The translations under genes were made by a program, and so were the position numbers. Below the pieces are notes generated by a model, which saw nothing but the letters and a program-made list of their open reading frames with translations, was not told the origin of the DNA and ran no database searches. From positions 1 through 51,991 of the forward strand of contig NZ_JACHJY010000020.1 in assembly GCF_014203895.1 (NCBI RefSeq): DNA of 51,991 nucleotides, given 5' to 3'. Below are positions 8,598 to 16,304 of the stretch, one piece after another; positions within the stretch are counted from its first letter, which is position 1; every line of letters begins with the position of its first letter. Origin of the DNA: Streptomyces nymphaeiformis. Its GTDB lineage: Bacteria > Actinomycetota > Actinomycetes > Streptomycetales > Streptomycetaceae.

Positions 8598-10048
8598 CGG
8601 CGTCGCACGGCCCGCACGACACCGCGGGACTCGACCGTACGGAGCTGCTGCAGCCCGGCCACCGGGTGGGCGACTGGGTGGTCACCGAGCTGATCGGGTC
8701 CGGGGGCTGGTCCACGGTGTACGCGGCACGGCCCGCCGGGCGCCGCCGTGAGGGCGACGGCCGGGCACCGGAGCCCACCGAGGTCGCCCTCAAGATCATG
8801 CCGACGGCCGGGCTCGCGCCGCGGCAGGCGCGCAGGATCGTGGAGTCCGCCCGGCGCGAGGTCGAACTCGGGCGCAGGGCCGGGCATCCCCGGCTGATCG
8901 GCCTGCGGGAGTCCTTCGTCCTCGCCGCCCCGGAGCTGCCCGCCGTGGACGGGGCGATCGTGCTGGTCATGGAGCGGGCCGCCGGCAGTCTGCGCGAGCT
9001 CCTCGACGCGGGGGTGTCCGGGGCCGATCGCGGCCGGCTGATCGCGGGGATCTGCGAGGGTCTGACCCATCTGCACCGCTCGGGCTGGGTGCACGCCGAC
9101 CTCAAGCCGGAGAACGTCCTGCTCGGCCGGGACGGTTCGGTGAAGCTCTCGGACTTCGGCCTCGCCACGGAGCTGACCGGCACGCACGGGTACGTGCCGC
9201 CCATGGGCACCCTGGACTACCTCCCTCCGGAGCGCTGGCGGGCGCCCCTCGGGGAGCTCGGGGTGCAGGTCCGGCCGAGTGCCGACATCTGGGCGCTGGG
9301 GGTCGTCGTCCACGAGGTGTTCGCCTCGGGCGCCTCACCGTTCCCCGGCGCCACACCCGTTGCGCGGGGCGCCGCCGTGCAGGAGTACGGCGAGGGGCGT
9401 GCGCCGCTGCGCATGGACCCCGCGGTGCCGCCGTTCTGGCGGGTGCTGGCCGCCGACTGCCTGGCCCCGACCCATGCGGCACGCGCCCCGCACACGGCCG
9501 AGAGCCTGCTGGCCCGCATCGAGGCCCGGGGGCTCGCGCACGCCGGCGCCGAGAAGCACACCGCGCGGCTTCGGGGCCGGGTCCGGGCGGCCGTCCTGGC
9601 CGCCGCGCTCTGCGGGGCCGCCGGCGCGGCACTGTGGTCGGACACCGTACGGGAGGGCGCGTCCGGTCATCGTCCCGGCGCGGTCAGGGTCTTCAACGCG
9701 GAGCGGGGCTGTCAGGACCGGACGGACCGGGACCCGCAGTGCAGTCTGGGCCTGGCGATCGACCCCCTGCGGCCGTACGCCGCGGGCAACGTCGTACCGA
9801 CGCGGGTGTGGCACGGCGACGTCCTCACCGCCGACTGCCGGCTGCCCGACGGACAGCCCGTCATCGACGAGGAGGACCTGCAGTCCACCCTCTGGTTCCG
9901 CGTCCGGCTGCCGCACGGCTCCGCGTACCGGGCGGCCTGGCTCCCCGCCGTACGCACGAAGGACCGTCCGGCGCTGCCGGTCTGCCCCCGGCCTCGGGCC
10001 GGACCTCCGCGGCACGGAGGTCCGGCCCCCGAAGGGCCGGGCTCCTAG
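8594..10048 (+). CDS. Membrane Ser/Thr protein kinase
   Basis: A 484-residue Hanks-type kinase. The Gly-rich loop is IGSGGWSTVYAA, the ATP Lys67 is in VALKIM, the catalytic loop is HADLKPEN (His167, Asp169) and DFG starts at Asp187. The catalytic loop has Ala where most bacterial kinases have Arg (a non-RD kinase), so activation may not depend on activation-loop phosphorylation. One membrane helix lies near residues 331-349. An extracytoplasmic domain of about 135 residues follows, with four Cys and no PASTA repeats. The last 20 residues are encoded by a terminator-like hairpin (9996-10028). The kinase is coupled to the FHA gene, and its stop shares a CTAG with the convergent lysozyme-like gene. 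Confidence 0.93.
   Translation: MTASHGPHDTAGLDRTELLQPGHRVGDWVVTELIGSGGWSTVYAARPAGRRREGDGRAPEPTEVALKIMPTAGLAPRQARRIVESARREVELGRRAGHPRLIGLRESFVLAAPELPAVDGAIVLVMERAAGSLRELLDAGVSGADRGRLIAGICEGLTHLHRSGWVHADLKPENVLLGRDGSVKLSDFGLATELTGTHGYVPPMGTLDYLPPERWRAPLGELGVQVRPSADIWALGVVVHEVFASGASPFPGATPVARGAAVQEYGEGRAPLRMDPAVPPFWRVLAADCLAPTHAARAPHTAESLLARIEARGLAHAGAEKHTARLRGRVRAAVLAAALCGAAGAALWSDTVREGASGHRPGAVRVFNAERGCQDRTDRDPQCSLGLAIDPLRPYAAGNVVPTRVWHGDVLTADCRLPDGQPVIDEEDLQSTLWFRVRLPHGSAYRAAWLPAVRTKDRPALPVCPRPRAGPPRHGGPAPEGPGS
9996..10028. terminator. Hairpin inside the 3' end of the kinase gene
   Basis: Arms 9996-10009 (GGGCCGGACCTCCG) and 10015-10028 pair perfectly over 14 bases with a five-base loop. It lies 17 bases before the stop codons shared by two convergent genes, so it can serve the kinase transcript and also the end of the lysozyme-like transcript. 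It is translated as part of the kinase tail. Confidence 0.65.
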
Positions 10049-11700
10049 TCGATCGCCGGCCCGGAGTCGTTCAGCCAGCCCCATTCCGCCCAGGTGGTGA
10101 AGCCGGTCTGCCACCGGTGGTAGACGCCGGCGTGGCTGGTGCCGAACACCTCGATGCGGCCGTCGGCGTTGTTGCCCGCGCCGATCTCGGTGCCTCCGCC
10201 GCCGAAGGTCTCCCACGGCGAGTACGCGGCGTTCGGGCCGGTCTGCCAGGCGTGGCTGGCGGTGGCGGAGTTGATCGCGAAGACCTCGACCCGGCCGTCG
10301 ACCGAACGCGAGCTGGTCAGCTCGGCGTTGGAGATCCCGCCGGTGCCCGTCCATGCCGACCAGGACGTCGGGTTCGTCTGCCAGCGGTGGAAGACACCGC
10401 TCGCGTTGGAGGCGAACACCTCCAGACGGCCGTCCTGGTTGTAGCTGACGGCGACGTCGTGTCCGCCGCCGCCGAAGTCCTCCCAGACGGACCAGCCGCC
10501 GTTGACCGCGGTCTGGTACAGGTGCCCGAAGGTCGCGTCCGACAGCGCGAACACCTCGAGACGGCCGTCGGGCGCGTTCTCGACGGCCAGGCGCGCGTTC
10601 GCCGGGCCGCCGCCGGTGCCCTCCCAGTTCGCCCAGCCGCCGCTGGGCGCGGTCTGCCAGCGGTGGAACACGCCGTCGGTGTTGGAGGCGAACACCTCGA
10701 TGCGGCCGTCGGCGTTGCTGCCGGCCGCCAGCCGGTGTCCACCACCACCGAAGTTGGCCCAGCCGGACCATCCCGCGCTGGGCCCGGTCTGCCACATGTG
10801 GTCGAACGTGCTCGCCGAGAGCGCGAACAGTTCGAGGCGACCGTCCGCGTTGGACGCGACCGCCAGCTGCGCGTTGCGCGGGCCGCCCTCGAACCGCCAC
10901 GGCGACCAGGCGCCGTTGACCGCGGTCTGCCAGGCGTGCCAGACGCCGTCGGCGCCCGCGGCGAAGGCCTCGAGGCGTCCGTCGGCGGACCGCCCGGAAA
11001 CCACCCGCCCCGAGCCGTACGGGTGCCCGGGACCGGCGCTCATGCCGGACCACAGCGCGTTGGCGATGGTCACCGCGTCGCCCGCCTGGACCCCGTACAG
11101 GTAGCGCAGGTCCTCCCGCGGCCGCTGGACGTGCCAGCAGACCTCGCCGATCGCCTCGTCGTTCCACGAACCGCCCGGATACTGCGACTCCATGGCGTCG
11201 AGGAAGGCGTTGGTGGCGTAGACGGGGTCGAGCCGCTGCTCCTTGGTGCCCCACCAGTCCTGCTGCTGGAACAGCCCGATGCTGGTGTAGTCGACGGCCT
11301 GGGAGTAGTTGTTCATGCTGCTCTCCACGATGATCGTGGCGAGCGCGATGGCCGCGGCCTTCTCGTTGAGCCCCCGGTCCTTCACCGCCTGCGTCACCAT
11401 CCGCGCGCAGGACATCCTGTAGGCGTCGAGGTAGCCGGCCATCTTCGCGTTCAGCTGCGGGTTGAGCTGGTCGGCGAGGACTCCGTCGGTGGCCGACGGG
11501 CCGGCCGGGTCGCAGGGCTCCGTCGGGATGGCGAACCCCTCCGGGCCGCTGAAGTACCGGGAGACGCCGTGCCGGTCCTTGCCCGGTTCCGGCACGGGCC
11601 GGGCGCCGGCCACCGGGGCGGTCAGCCCGACGGCCAGCGCCCCGGCTCCGGCGACGACGACCAGTCGGGTGAGCGCACGGCGTAAGAAGTCTCTTGCCAT
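10045..11700 (-). CDS. Secreted lysozyme-like protein with seven-bladed propeller
   Basis: A 551-residue exported protein. A signal peptide spans about residues 1-33. A lysozyme/transglycosylase-like region (about 70-200) has TIIVESSMNNY with a candidate catalytic Glu and SIGLFQQQDWWG, a typical substrate-cleft motif. From about 235 to the end there are seven DGRxEVFA blades, closely similar to those of the M23 protein at 5638-7149. The likely role is glycan-strand cleavage in peptidoglycan with the propeller as glycan anchor. The start ATG (complement of 11698-11700) follows AAAGG. The gene converges on the kinase gene; both stop codons lie in one CTAG (10045-10048). Confidence 0.88.
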   Translation of the reverse strand: MARDFLRRALTRLVVVAGAGALAVGLTAPVAGARPVPEPGKDRHGVSRYFSGPEGFAIPTEPCDPAGPSATDGVLADQLNPQLNAKMAGYLDAYRMSCARMVTQAVKDRGLNEKAAAIALATIIVESSMNNYSQAVDYTSIGLFQQQDWWGTKEQRLDPVYATNAFLDAMESQYPGGSWNDEAIGEVCWHVQRPREDLRYLYGVQAGDAVTIANALWSGMSAGPGHPYGSGRVVSGRSADGRLEAFAAGADGVWHAWQTAVNGAWSPWRFEGGPRNAQLAVASNADGRLELFALSASTFDHMWQTGPSAGWSGWANFGGGGHRLAAGSNADGRIEVFASNTDGVFHRWQTAPSGGWANWEGTGGGPANARLAVENAPDGRLEVFALSDATFGHLYQTAVNGGWSVWEDFGGGGHDVAVSYNQDGRLEVFASNASGVFHRWQTNPTSWSAWTGTGGISNAELTSSRSVDGRVEVFAINSATASHAWQTGPNAAYSPWETFGGGGTEIGAGNNADGRIEVFGTSHAGVYHRWQTGFTTWAEWGWLNDSGPAID

Positions 11701-11822
11701 CACGGGCCTTTCTGTCACGGAGTCGGTGGGGAGAACCCGTCCGCAAGGTAGTGGCGAGAGAACCGGGGACGGCATCCGGAACGATCCGGAGTGACACCGC
11801 CGCCGAGCACCCGTGGAGGCCG

Positions 11823-12515
11823 TCAGGGCGTGCCGGGCGTCCCCGTGGGGGCCGCCGGGGCCGGGCAGGCGACCGTGCCGGGCCGTACGGAGAGCGAGAG
11901 CTTCGGGGTCGTGAGGAGACCCGGGATCTGGAAGTCCTGCGCGGTGCCGGTGATCCGGTCGAACTTGGCGTAGCGCGCCTGGATGCCGAAGCGGTGCTGC
12001 GGGCTGTCCAGCGGGTTGGGCACGTACGCGCCGGTGGCGTCCTTGACGGTCTTCACGTCGGCGCCGTTGACGTTGAGGTCGACGATGCCGTCCATGTCGA
12101 GGACGCCGGTGGCCGTGCGCAGGTCGAGGACGGTGTTCTTCGTCCTGATCTCCCAGCTGCCCGGGTCGTCGTCGCCGAGGGTGAGCAGCAGGGTGTACGT
12201 GGCTCCCGCGATCTGCTGCCGCTGGCTCAGGCACAGGCCGTTGATGACGCCGTCCGCGAAGCCCATGCGGAGCACGCGTTCGCTGCCGGTGGTGCCGTCG
12301 GGACGCCCGACGGCCTGGTCGACGACGGCGGCGCCGTACTGCGTCCCGTACAGGCTGCTGGTGGTGAAGTCGACGGGCCGGTCCTGGATGCGGAGGCCGA
12401 CGGCCAGCGCGCCCGTCGCCATCGCGGAGCCGAGGCCGCCGGCGGCGAGGAGCGCGGGCAGGGCGACGGCGAGGGACCGGCGCCAGTGGGTGCGTCCTTC
12501 CTCCCGGGTCCTCAT
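11823..12515 (-). CDS. DUF6230-type secreted protein (third copy, last gene of operon)
   Basis: 230 residues with a WRRSLAVALPALLAAGGLGS N-terminal hydrophobic segment and then a beta-rich exported domain. The opening after the signal (GALAVGLRIQDRPVDFTTS) and the GRPDGTTGSERVLRMGFA segment match the two other DUF6230 copies upstream in the operon. It also shares the LCLSQ...QIAGATYTLLL segment with the second copy. It ends in a Pro/Thr tail. Its ATG overlaps the stop of the preceding gene (ATGA at 12512-12515). Function is unknown; the export signal and the membrane partners suggest an envelope-associated complex. Confidence 0.8.
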   Translation of the reverse strand: MRTREEGRTHWRRSLAVALPALLAAGGLGSAMATGALAVGLRIQDRPVDFTTSSLYGTQYGAAVVDQAVGRPDGTTGSERVLRMGFADGVINGLCLSQRQQIAGATYTLLLTLGDDDPGSWEIRTKNTVLDLRTATGVLDMDGIVDLNVNGADVKTVKDATGAYVPNPLDSPQHRFGIQARYAKFDRITGTAQDFQIPGLLTTPKLSLSVRPGTVACPAPAAPTGTPGTP

Positions 12516-13135
12516 GGTGTGGTCACCGTGATGGTGCCGGGGAGGTGGACGGGGTTGTCGGTGGAGTTGAGGGCCGCGTGGTCGTCGACCGTACGGATCG
12601 CGTAGATGTCGCCGGTGAAGTCCTCGGCTCCGGCGGTGAGCGGGATGAGGGAGCCGAAGAAGTCGAGCAGTCCCTGCACGCCGCAGATCTTGAGGAGGAC
12701 GCGGACGCAGACGTTGGTGATGTTCCCCCACATCGTCGTCGTCTCGGCCCTGCCCGCGCTGTCGTAGCCGCCGAGCGAGCCCTCCGCGGGCACGTCGATG
12801 GTGACGGTGTGCCCGGCGGCCTTCTGGACGACGTTCATGTGGGAGCGGATCTGGAGCTTGGTGAAGGTGTACCGGGTGGTGGTGCGCGTCGAGCCGTCGG
12901 AGAGCCGGATGGTGACGTTCTTGTCGACCGTCATCGAGACGGCGACCATGCTGGCGATGGTGACGTGCAGCGGGTCCGGGGAGGGCAGGAAGGGCACGCC
13001 GAGCGGCTCGACCGCCGCGCTCCCGGCCGAGGCGCTGCTCGGCTGCCCGGACCACACGGCGGTGACGACCGCGAGGACCAGGGCCGCGGTCACGGCGAGG
13101 GCCTTGCGCGGTGCCCCGCGCGCCCCGGGCGTCAT
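12512..13135 (-). CDS. Secreted protein of unknown function in DUF6230/DUF6114 operon
   Basis: A 207-residue protein with a signal peptide or anchor (KALAVTAALVLAVVTAVW) and a beta-rich exported domain. It has alternating Thr/Val stretches such as RTTTRYTFTKLQIRSHMNVV and two Cys in NVCVRVLLKICGVQG that could form a disulphide. It shows no clear likeness to the DUF6230 copies beyond export and beta content, and I do not recognise the family. It overlaps both neighbours by ATGA and so is translationally locked into the operon, which implies a stoichiometric partner of the DUF6230/DUF6114 products. Confidence 0.75.
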   Translation of the reverse strand: MTPGARGAPRKALAVTAALVLAVVTAVWSGQPSSASAGSAAVEPLGVPFLPSPDPLHVTIASMVAVSMTVDKNVTIRLSDGSTRTTTRYTFTKLQIRSHMNVVQKAAGHTVTIDVPAEGSLGGYDSAGRAETTTMWGNITNVCVRVLLKICGVQGLLDFFGSLIPLTAGAEDFTGDIYAIRTVDDHAALNSTDNPVHLPGTITVTTP

Positions 13136-13554
13136 CCTTCCACCGCCCGCCGTCGGGGGCGTTTGACGCCCCAGCCGACCATCATGGAGCCGCCGAGGAC
13201 GCCGAGGATCATGCCGAGCAGGAAGCCGCCCAGGTTGGAGACGACGAGCGAGACGACGGCGAGGACCGCGCCGATGAGCCCGAAGGTGTACCGCTGGGCG
13301 GGCAGGGCGAGCGGGATGAGCCCGCAGAGGATCATCCCGCCGCCGACGAGGTAGCCGGCCACTCCCCCGAAACCGGTGCTGACGATCAACTGCAGGGAGC
13401 TGAGGGAGAACTTGAGGACGGTCCAGCCGCCGGCGACCAGCCACACGCCGCCCCAGAACGGCCGGGTGCGGCGGAACGCGCGGAACCAGGCGTACGCGGC
13501 CTTCGCCCGGCCCGGGCCGATCCGGCCGTACGCGGACCTCGCGCGGGTCAGCAT
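13132..13554 (-). CDS. DUF6114-type four-helix membrane protein (second copy)
   Basis: A 140-residue protein with a basic N-terminus, RRTRPFWGGVWLVAGGW, and four predicted membrane helices. It closes with VSNLGGFLLGMILGVLGGSM, the conserved end of DUF6114; the same RTRPFW and SNLGG...VLGGSM signatures appear in the paralogue at 14288-14764. It has no soluble domain. The start overlaps the preceding DUF6230 gene by 7 bases and the stop overlaps the next start (ATGA). It is probably the membrane partner of the DUF6230 protein encoded just upstream. Confidence 0.85.
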   Translation of the reverse strand: MLTRARSAYGRIGPGRAKAAYAWFRAFRRTRPFWGGVWLVAGGWTVLKFSLSSLQLIVSTGFGGVAGYLVGGGMILCGLIPLALPAQRYTFGLIGAVLAVVSLVVSNLGGFLLGMILGVLGGSMMVGWGVKRPRRRAVEG

Positions 13555-14291
13555 GCGGTGGCCGATCCCGCGACGACCCTGATCTTCAGGTCGGGCAGCA
13601 CGAGCGCCCCGGCCATCTCGGCGTCGTACGCGGTGGCGTTCAGTCCGTGCAGTGCGATGGAGCTGCCTCCCTCGCCGCCGGCCGAACCGAGGCCGAAGCC
13701 GCCGGGCAGGGCGCCGGTGAGGGTCTTTCCGGCGACGGTGACCTGGTCGGCGGCCTGGCCGAGGACCGCGTTCTGGAGGGTGGTGGGCCCGTACGCCTGG
13801 AGCTCGGTGGCCTGGATGTAGAGGTTCGAGGCGTCGATGTCGGTGGTGAAGGTGGCGGGCGGGCTCGCCGTCACCGTCTGGCCGCCCGTCAGGAGCAGCG
13901 AGTACGGGACCCCGGCGATCGTCTGGTGGACGATGCCGCACAGTCCGGCGAGGTGGGCGCTGGCGAAGCCGACGCGCGCCATCGCGGTGTTGGTGCTCGT
14001 GGTGCCGTCGGGGCGCCCGACGGCGGGGGTGTTGACGATGGCGCCGAAGCCGCTGCCCTCGACCCCGTTGGAGGTCAGGGTGAAGGGCTGCCCGGTGACG
14101 CTGAAGTTGGCGGCGAGCGCGCCCTGCGCGAGGGCGGTGCCGAGGAAGCCGATGGCGAGGGCCGAGGGGACGAGGGCGAACGCGCCGCGGCCCCAACGGG
14201 TGCCGCGGCGGCTGCCGTCGGCGGCCTGGGCGAGCATGCGGGCGTTCCAGTCGGCGGCGGCGCCGCGGGCCCCGGAGAGGAGGTCGCTCAT
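13548..14291 (-). CDS. DUF6230-type secreted protein (second copy)
   Basis: 247 residues. After a cytoplasmic-looking 35-residue leader there is a hydrophobic segment (FALVPSALAIGFLGTALAQG) ending in ALA, and then an exported beta-rich domain. ANFSVTGQPFTLTSNGVEGS and GRPDGTTSTNTAMARVGFA mark it as a paralogue of the genes at 11823-12515 and 14851-15537. The ATG overlaps the stop of the upstream DUF6114 gene (ATGA at 14288-14291). Function is unknown. Confidence 0.85.
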   Translation of the reverse strand: MSDLLSGARGAAADWNARMLAQAADGSRRGTRWGRGAFALVPSALAIGFLGTALAQGALAANFSVTGQPFTLTSNGVEGSGFGAIVNTPAVGRPDGTTSTNTAMARVGFASAHLAGLCGIVHQTIAGVPYSLLLTGGQTVTASPPATFTTDIDASNLYIQATELQAYGPTTLQNAVLGQAADQVTVAGKTLTGALPGGFGLGSAGGEGGSSIALHGLNATAYDAEMAGALVLPDLKIRVVAGSATAC

Positions 14292-14764
14292 GCGGATCCG
14301 CTCCCCACGGCGGTGGGGGTGGCACGGCGCGGGAAGCGCCGCCTGGCCGGCTTCTCGGGGAGCCAGGCGAAGGCCATGGAGCCGCCGAGGACCGAGAGGA
14401 ACATGCCGACGAACAGGCCGCCGAGGTTGGACAGCGGGAAGGAGGCGACTCCCGCGATCACCGTGATGACGCCCGCGGTGTGGCGCTGTCCGGGCAGCAG
14501 CAGGATGAGCAGGGCCATCGCCATGAGGAGGACCCCGCCGGCCATGCCCGCGATGCCTCCGATGCCGACCTGGAGGATCTTGCCGAGCGGTGCCATCGGC
14601 AGGAAGAAGATGACGAAGCCGCCGAGTCCGGTCCAGACGGCCGCCCAGAAGGGCCGGGTGCGGCGCCAGCGGCGGAAGGCGCGGCGGGCGCGGTGCACCC
14701 CGCCCGGGGCGGGCGCTTCGGCCGGCGCTTCGGGGGCCGGCTCGGGCGGCTGATCGGTGGTCAT
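14288..14764 (-). CDS. DUF6114-type four-helix membrane protein (first copy)
   Basis: 158 residues: a Pro/Ala-rich cytoplasmic N-terminus (about 1-35), RRTRPFWAAVWTGLGGF, four hydrophobic segments, SNLGGLFVGMFLSVLGGSM, and a basic C-terminal tail. It is the clearer of the two DUF6114 copies in this operon. It lies 86 bases after the first DUF6230 gene, the only real gap in the operon. A GCGAGG upstream of its ATG is a weak ribosome site. The pairing DUF6230-DUF6114 is repeated immediately downstream, which suggests tandem duplication of a two-gene module. Confidence 0.88.
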   Translation of the reverse strand: MTTDQPPEPAPEAPAEAPAPGGVHRARRAFRRWRRTRPFWAAVWTGLGGFVIFFLPMAPLGKILQVGIGGIAGMAGGVLLMAMALLILLLPGQRHTAGVITVIAGVASFPLSNLGGLFVGMFLSVLGGSMAFAWLPEKPARRRFPRRATPTAVGSGSA

Positions 14765-14850
14765 GGAGGCCTCGCAGCGGTGGGTCGGGGTGGGAGGGTC
14801 GGGGCCCCGCGCCGTACGGAGGACGCGGGGCCCCGGGGTGGTACGTGCGG

Positions 14851-15537
14851 TCAGGTGCCGCAGGTCTTGTCGCCCTGGGCGATGCCGATCGCGAGGTCCG
14901 GCAGGGTGATCGCGCCGGCGATGGTGGCGCCGTTGGCGTCGGCGTCGAGGTTCTTGATGTCGGTCCGGCCGCCGGTGGCGTCGAGGCCGAACTGGCCCGG
15001 TGTGCCGTCGTTGATGCCGGTGCCCTTGATCCCGGCGCCGTCGGCGGCCGCGCCGATGACGTTCGGGGTGGTGTCGCTGGCGTTGAGCGTGGCCGTGGCC
15101 GCCTTGACCGCCTGCGCGTCCAGGACGAGCTTGTTGGCCTGGAGCCCGGCACCGGCGACGAGCTGGTCGCTGGTGAGCGGGGTGGCCGCGGCGGGCGAGG
15201 AGATGTTGAGCGACCAGGTGCCGAGGCTGCCGACCACCGGGAGGTTGACGGACTGGGTGGCGTGGACGCAGATGCCGTCCAGGCCGGCCTTGGCGATGCC
15301 GACCTCGGCGGCGCCCTTGGCCCCGCCGGCGTCGATGGTGTGCATGACCGCGCCGATGCCCTGCGGTGCGGCGACCGTCTTGGAGCTGAGGGTGAAGGGG
15401 ACGCTCGTGAGCGAGAGGTTCGCGGCGAGCGCGCCCTGCACCATGGCCGTCGCCATGGCGGCGATGGCGGCCGTCGCGGGAACGGCGAGGAACGCCGATC
15501 TGCGCCAGCGGGTGACGCCTCTGGTCTCGTGCTGCAT
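14851..15537 (-). CDS. DUF6230-type secreted protein (first copy, operon leader)
   Basis: 228 residues. WRRSAFLAVPATAAIAAMAT is a signal or anchor segment ending near GALA. The exported domain begins ANLSLTSVPFTLSSK and is rich in short strands and Gly/Asn/Asp turns. VGIAKAGLDGICVHATQSV corresponds to the MARVGFASAHLAGLCG segment of the second copy. GGAG precedes the ATG at 15537. It opens a six-gene leftward operon under the palindrome at 15614-15631 and diverges from a TetR gene. Function is unknown; a surface-exposed structural or lipid-associated role is possible but unproven. Confidence 0.88.
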   Translation of the reverse strand: MQHETRGVTRWRRSAFLAVPATAAIAAMATAMVQGALAANLSLTSVPFTLSSKTVAAPQGIGAVMHTIDAGGAKGAAEVGIAKAGLDGICVHATQSVNLPVVGSLGTWSLNISSPAAATPLTSDQLVAGAGLQANKLVLDAQAVKAATATLNASDTTPNVIGAAADGAGIKGTGINDGTPGQFGLDATGGRTDIKNLDADANGATIAGAITLPDLAIGIAQGDKTCGT

Positions 15538-15570
15538 GTGATCTCCAACCGTCGTGCCGCACTGGCCGAA

Positions 15571-15631
15571 TGACACTTCGCGGCTACCTGTTCGAGAATT
15601 GGACACTTAACCAAGAAGTGTCAACACTTCT
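15571..15631 (-). promoter_or_regulatory. TetR-type operator cluster over the operon -35 box
   Basis: An inverted repeat AGAAGTGT (15614-15621), CA, ACACTTCT (15624-15631) is perfect over its 8-base arms. Extra half-sites GACACTT lie at 15572-15578 and 15602-15608. On the minus strand the palindrome contains TTGACA (complement of 15619-15624), a consensus -35 box. A weaker -10 candidate, AATTCT, lies 18 bases further on. A repressor bound here would block the DUF6230/DUF6114 operon. The adjacent TetR protein is the obvious candidate, but binding is inferred. Confidence 0.6.
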
Positions 15632-15660
15632 GACAATCCTGGGGAGTTTTGCTGCTGCTC

Positions 15661-15672
15661 TAGGCTTGGCCG
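15661..15672 (+). promoter_or_regulatory. -10 box for an apparently leaderless TetR gene
   Basis: TAGGCT at 15661-15666 ends six bases before the ATG at 15673, and no ribosome-binding site is visible upstream. This is the classic spacing of leaderless transcripts in actinobacteria, with transcription starting at or next to the A of the ATG. No good -35 match was seen. Confidence 0.5.
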
Positions 15673-16275
15673 ATGCCACGGTTCAGGGAGACGGTCCGGA
15701 CACTGCTGCGCGAGCGACTGCTCGACGCCGCGTACGAGGCGGTCGCGGACCGCGGCTTCGACAAGCTCCGCATGGCGCACCTGGCGAGCGCCGTCGGCGT
15801 CAGCCGGCAGACGCTGTACGCGGAGTTCCCCTCCAAGGAGGCCGTCGGCGAGGCCCTGTTCCAGCGCGAGCTGGAGCGCTGCCTGGTCGGCATCCAGCAG
15901 GGCCTGGACGCACACCGGGACGACCTGCGCGCGGCGGTCGAGGCGGCCGTCGGCTTCACGCTCACGCTGGCCGGCCGGAATCCGCTGATCAAGGCCATGC
16001 TGACCAGCACCGGCGAGGACGGGCTCCTCTCGTACCTCACGACCCGGTCCACGGCGGCCTTCGACATGGCGACGGCGATGTGCGACGCGTACGTCACGGA
16101 GGCCTGGCCCACCATCGACCCGGTCGCGCGCGAACTGGCCGTGGACGCGGCGGTCCGGCTGACCGCCAGTCACATCGTCCAGGCCACCGCCTCCCCCGAG
16201 GAGTCGGCCCGCCGCATCGCGGACACCGTGGTCCGGGTCGCACTGAGCACGGGCCGGGAGCAGCCGGCCCGCTAG
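15673..16275 (+). CDS. TetR-family transcriptional regulator
   Basis: 200 residues, normal family length. The N-terminal helix-turn-helix reads LLDAAYEAVADRGFDKLRMA and VGVSRQTLYAEFPSKEAVGE, the canonical TetR pattern. The rest is an all-helical ligand/dimer domain of unknown ligand. It diverges from the DUF6230/DUF6114 operon and sits next to the palindrome at 15614-15631, so it probably represses that operon and perhaps itself. The transcript appears leaderless. Confidence 0.9.
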   Translation: MPRFRETVRTLLRERLLDAAYEAVADRGFDKLRMAHLASAVGVSRQTLYAEFPSKEAVGEALFQRELERCLVGIQQGLDAHRDDLRAAVEAAVGFTLTLAGRNPLIKAMLTSTGEDGLLSYLTTRSTAAFDMATAMCDAYVTEAWPTIDPVARELAVDAAVRLTASHIVQATASPEESARRIADTVVRVALSTGREQPAR

Positions 16276-16304
16276 GACTTCCCCGCAGGACTCCCCCGGC
16301 GGAC

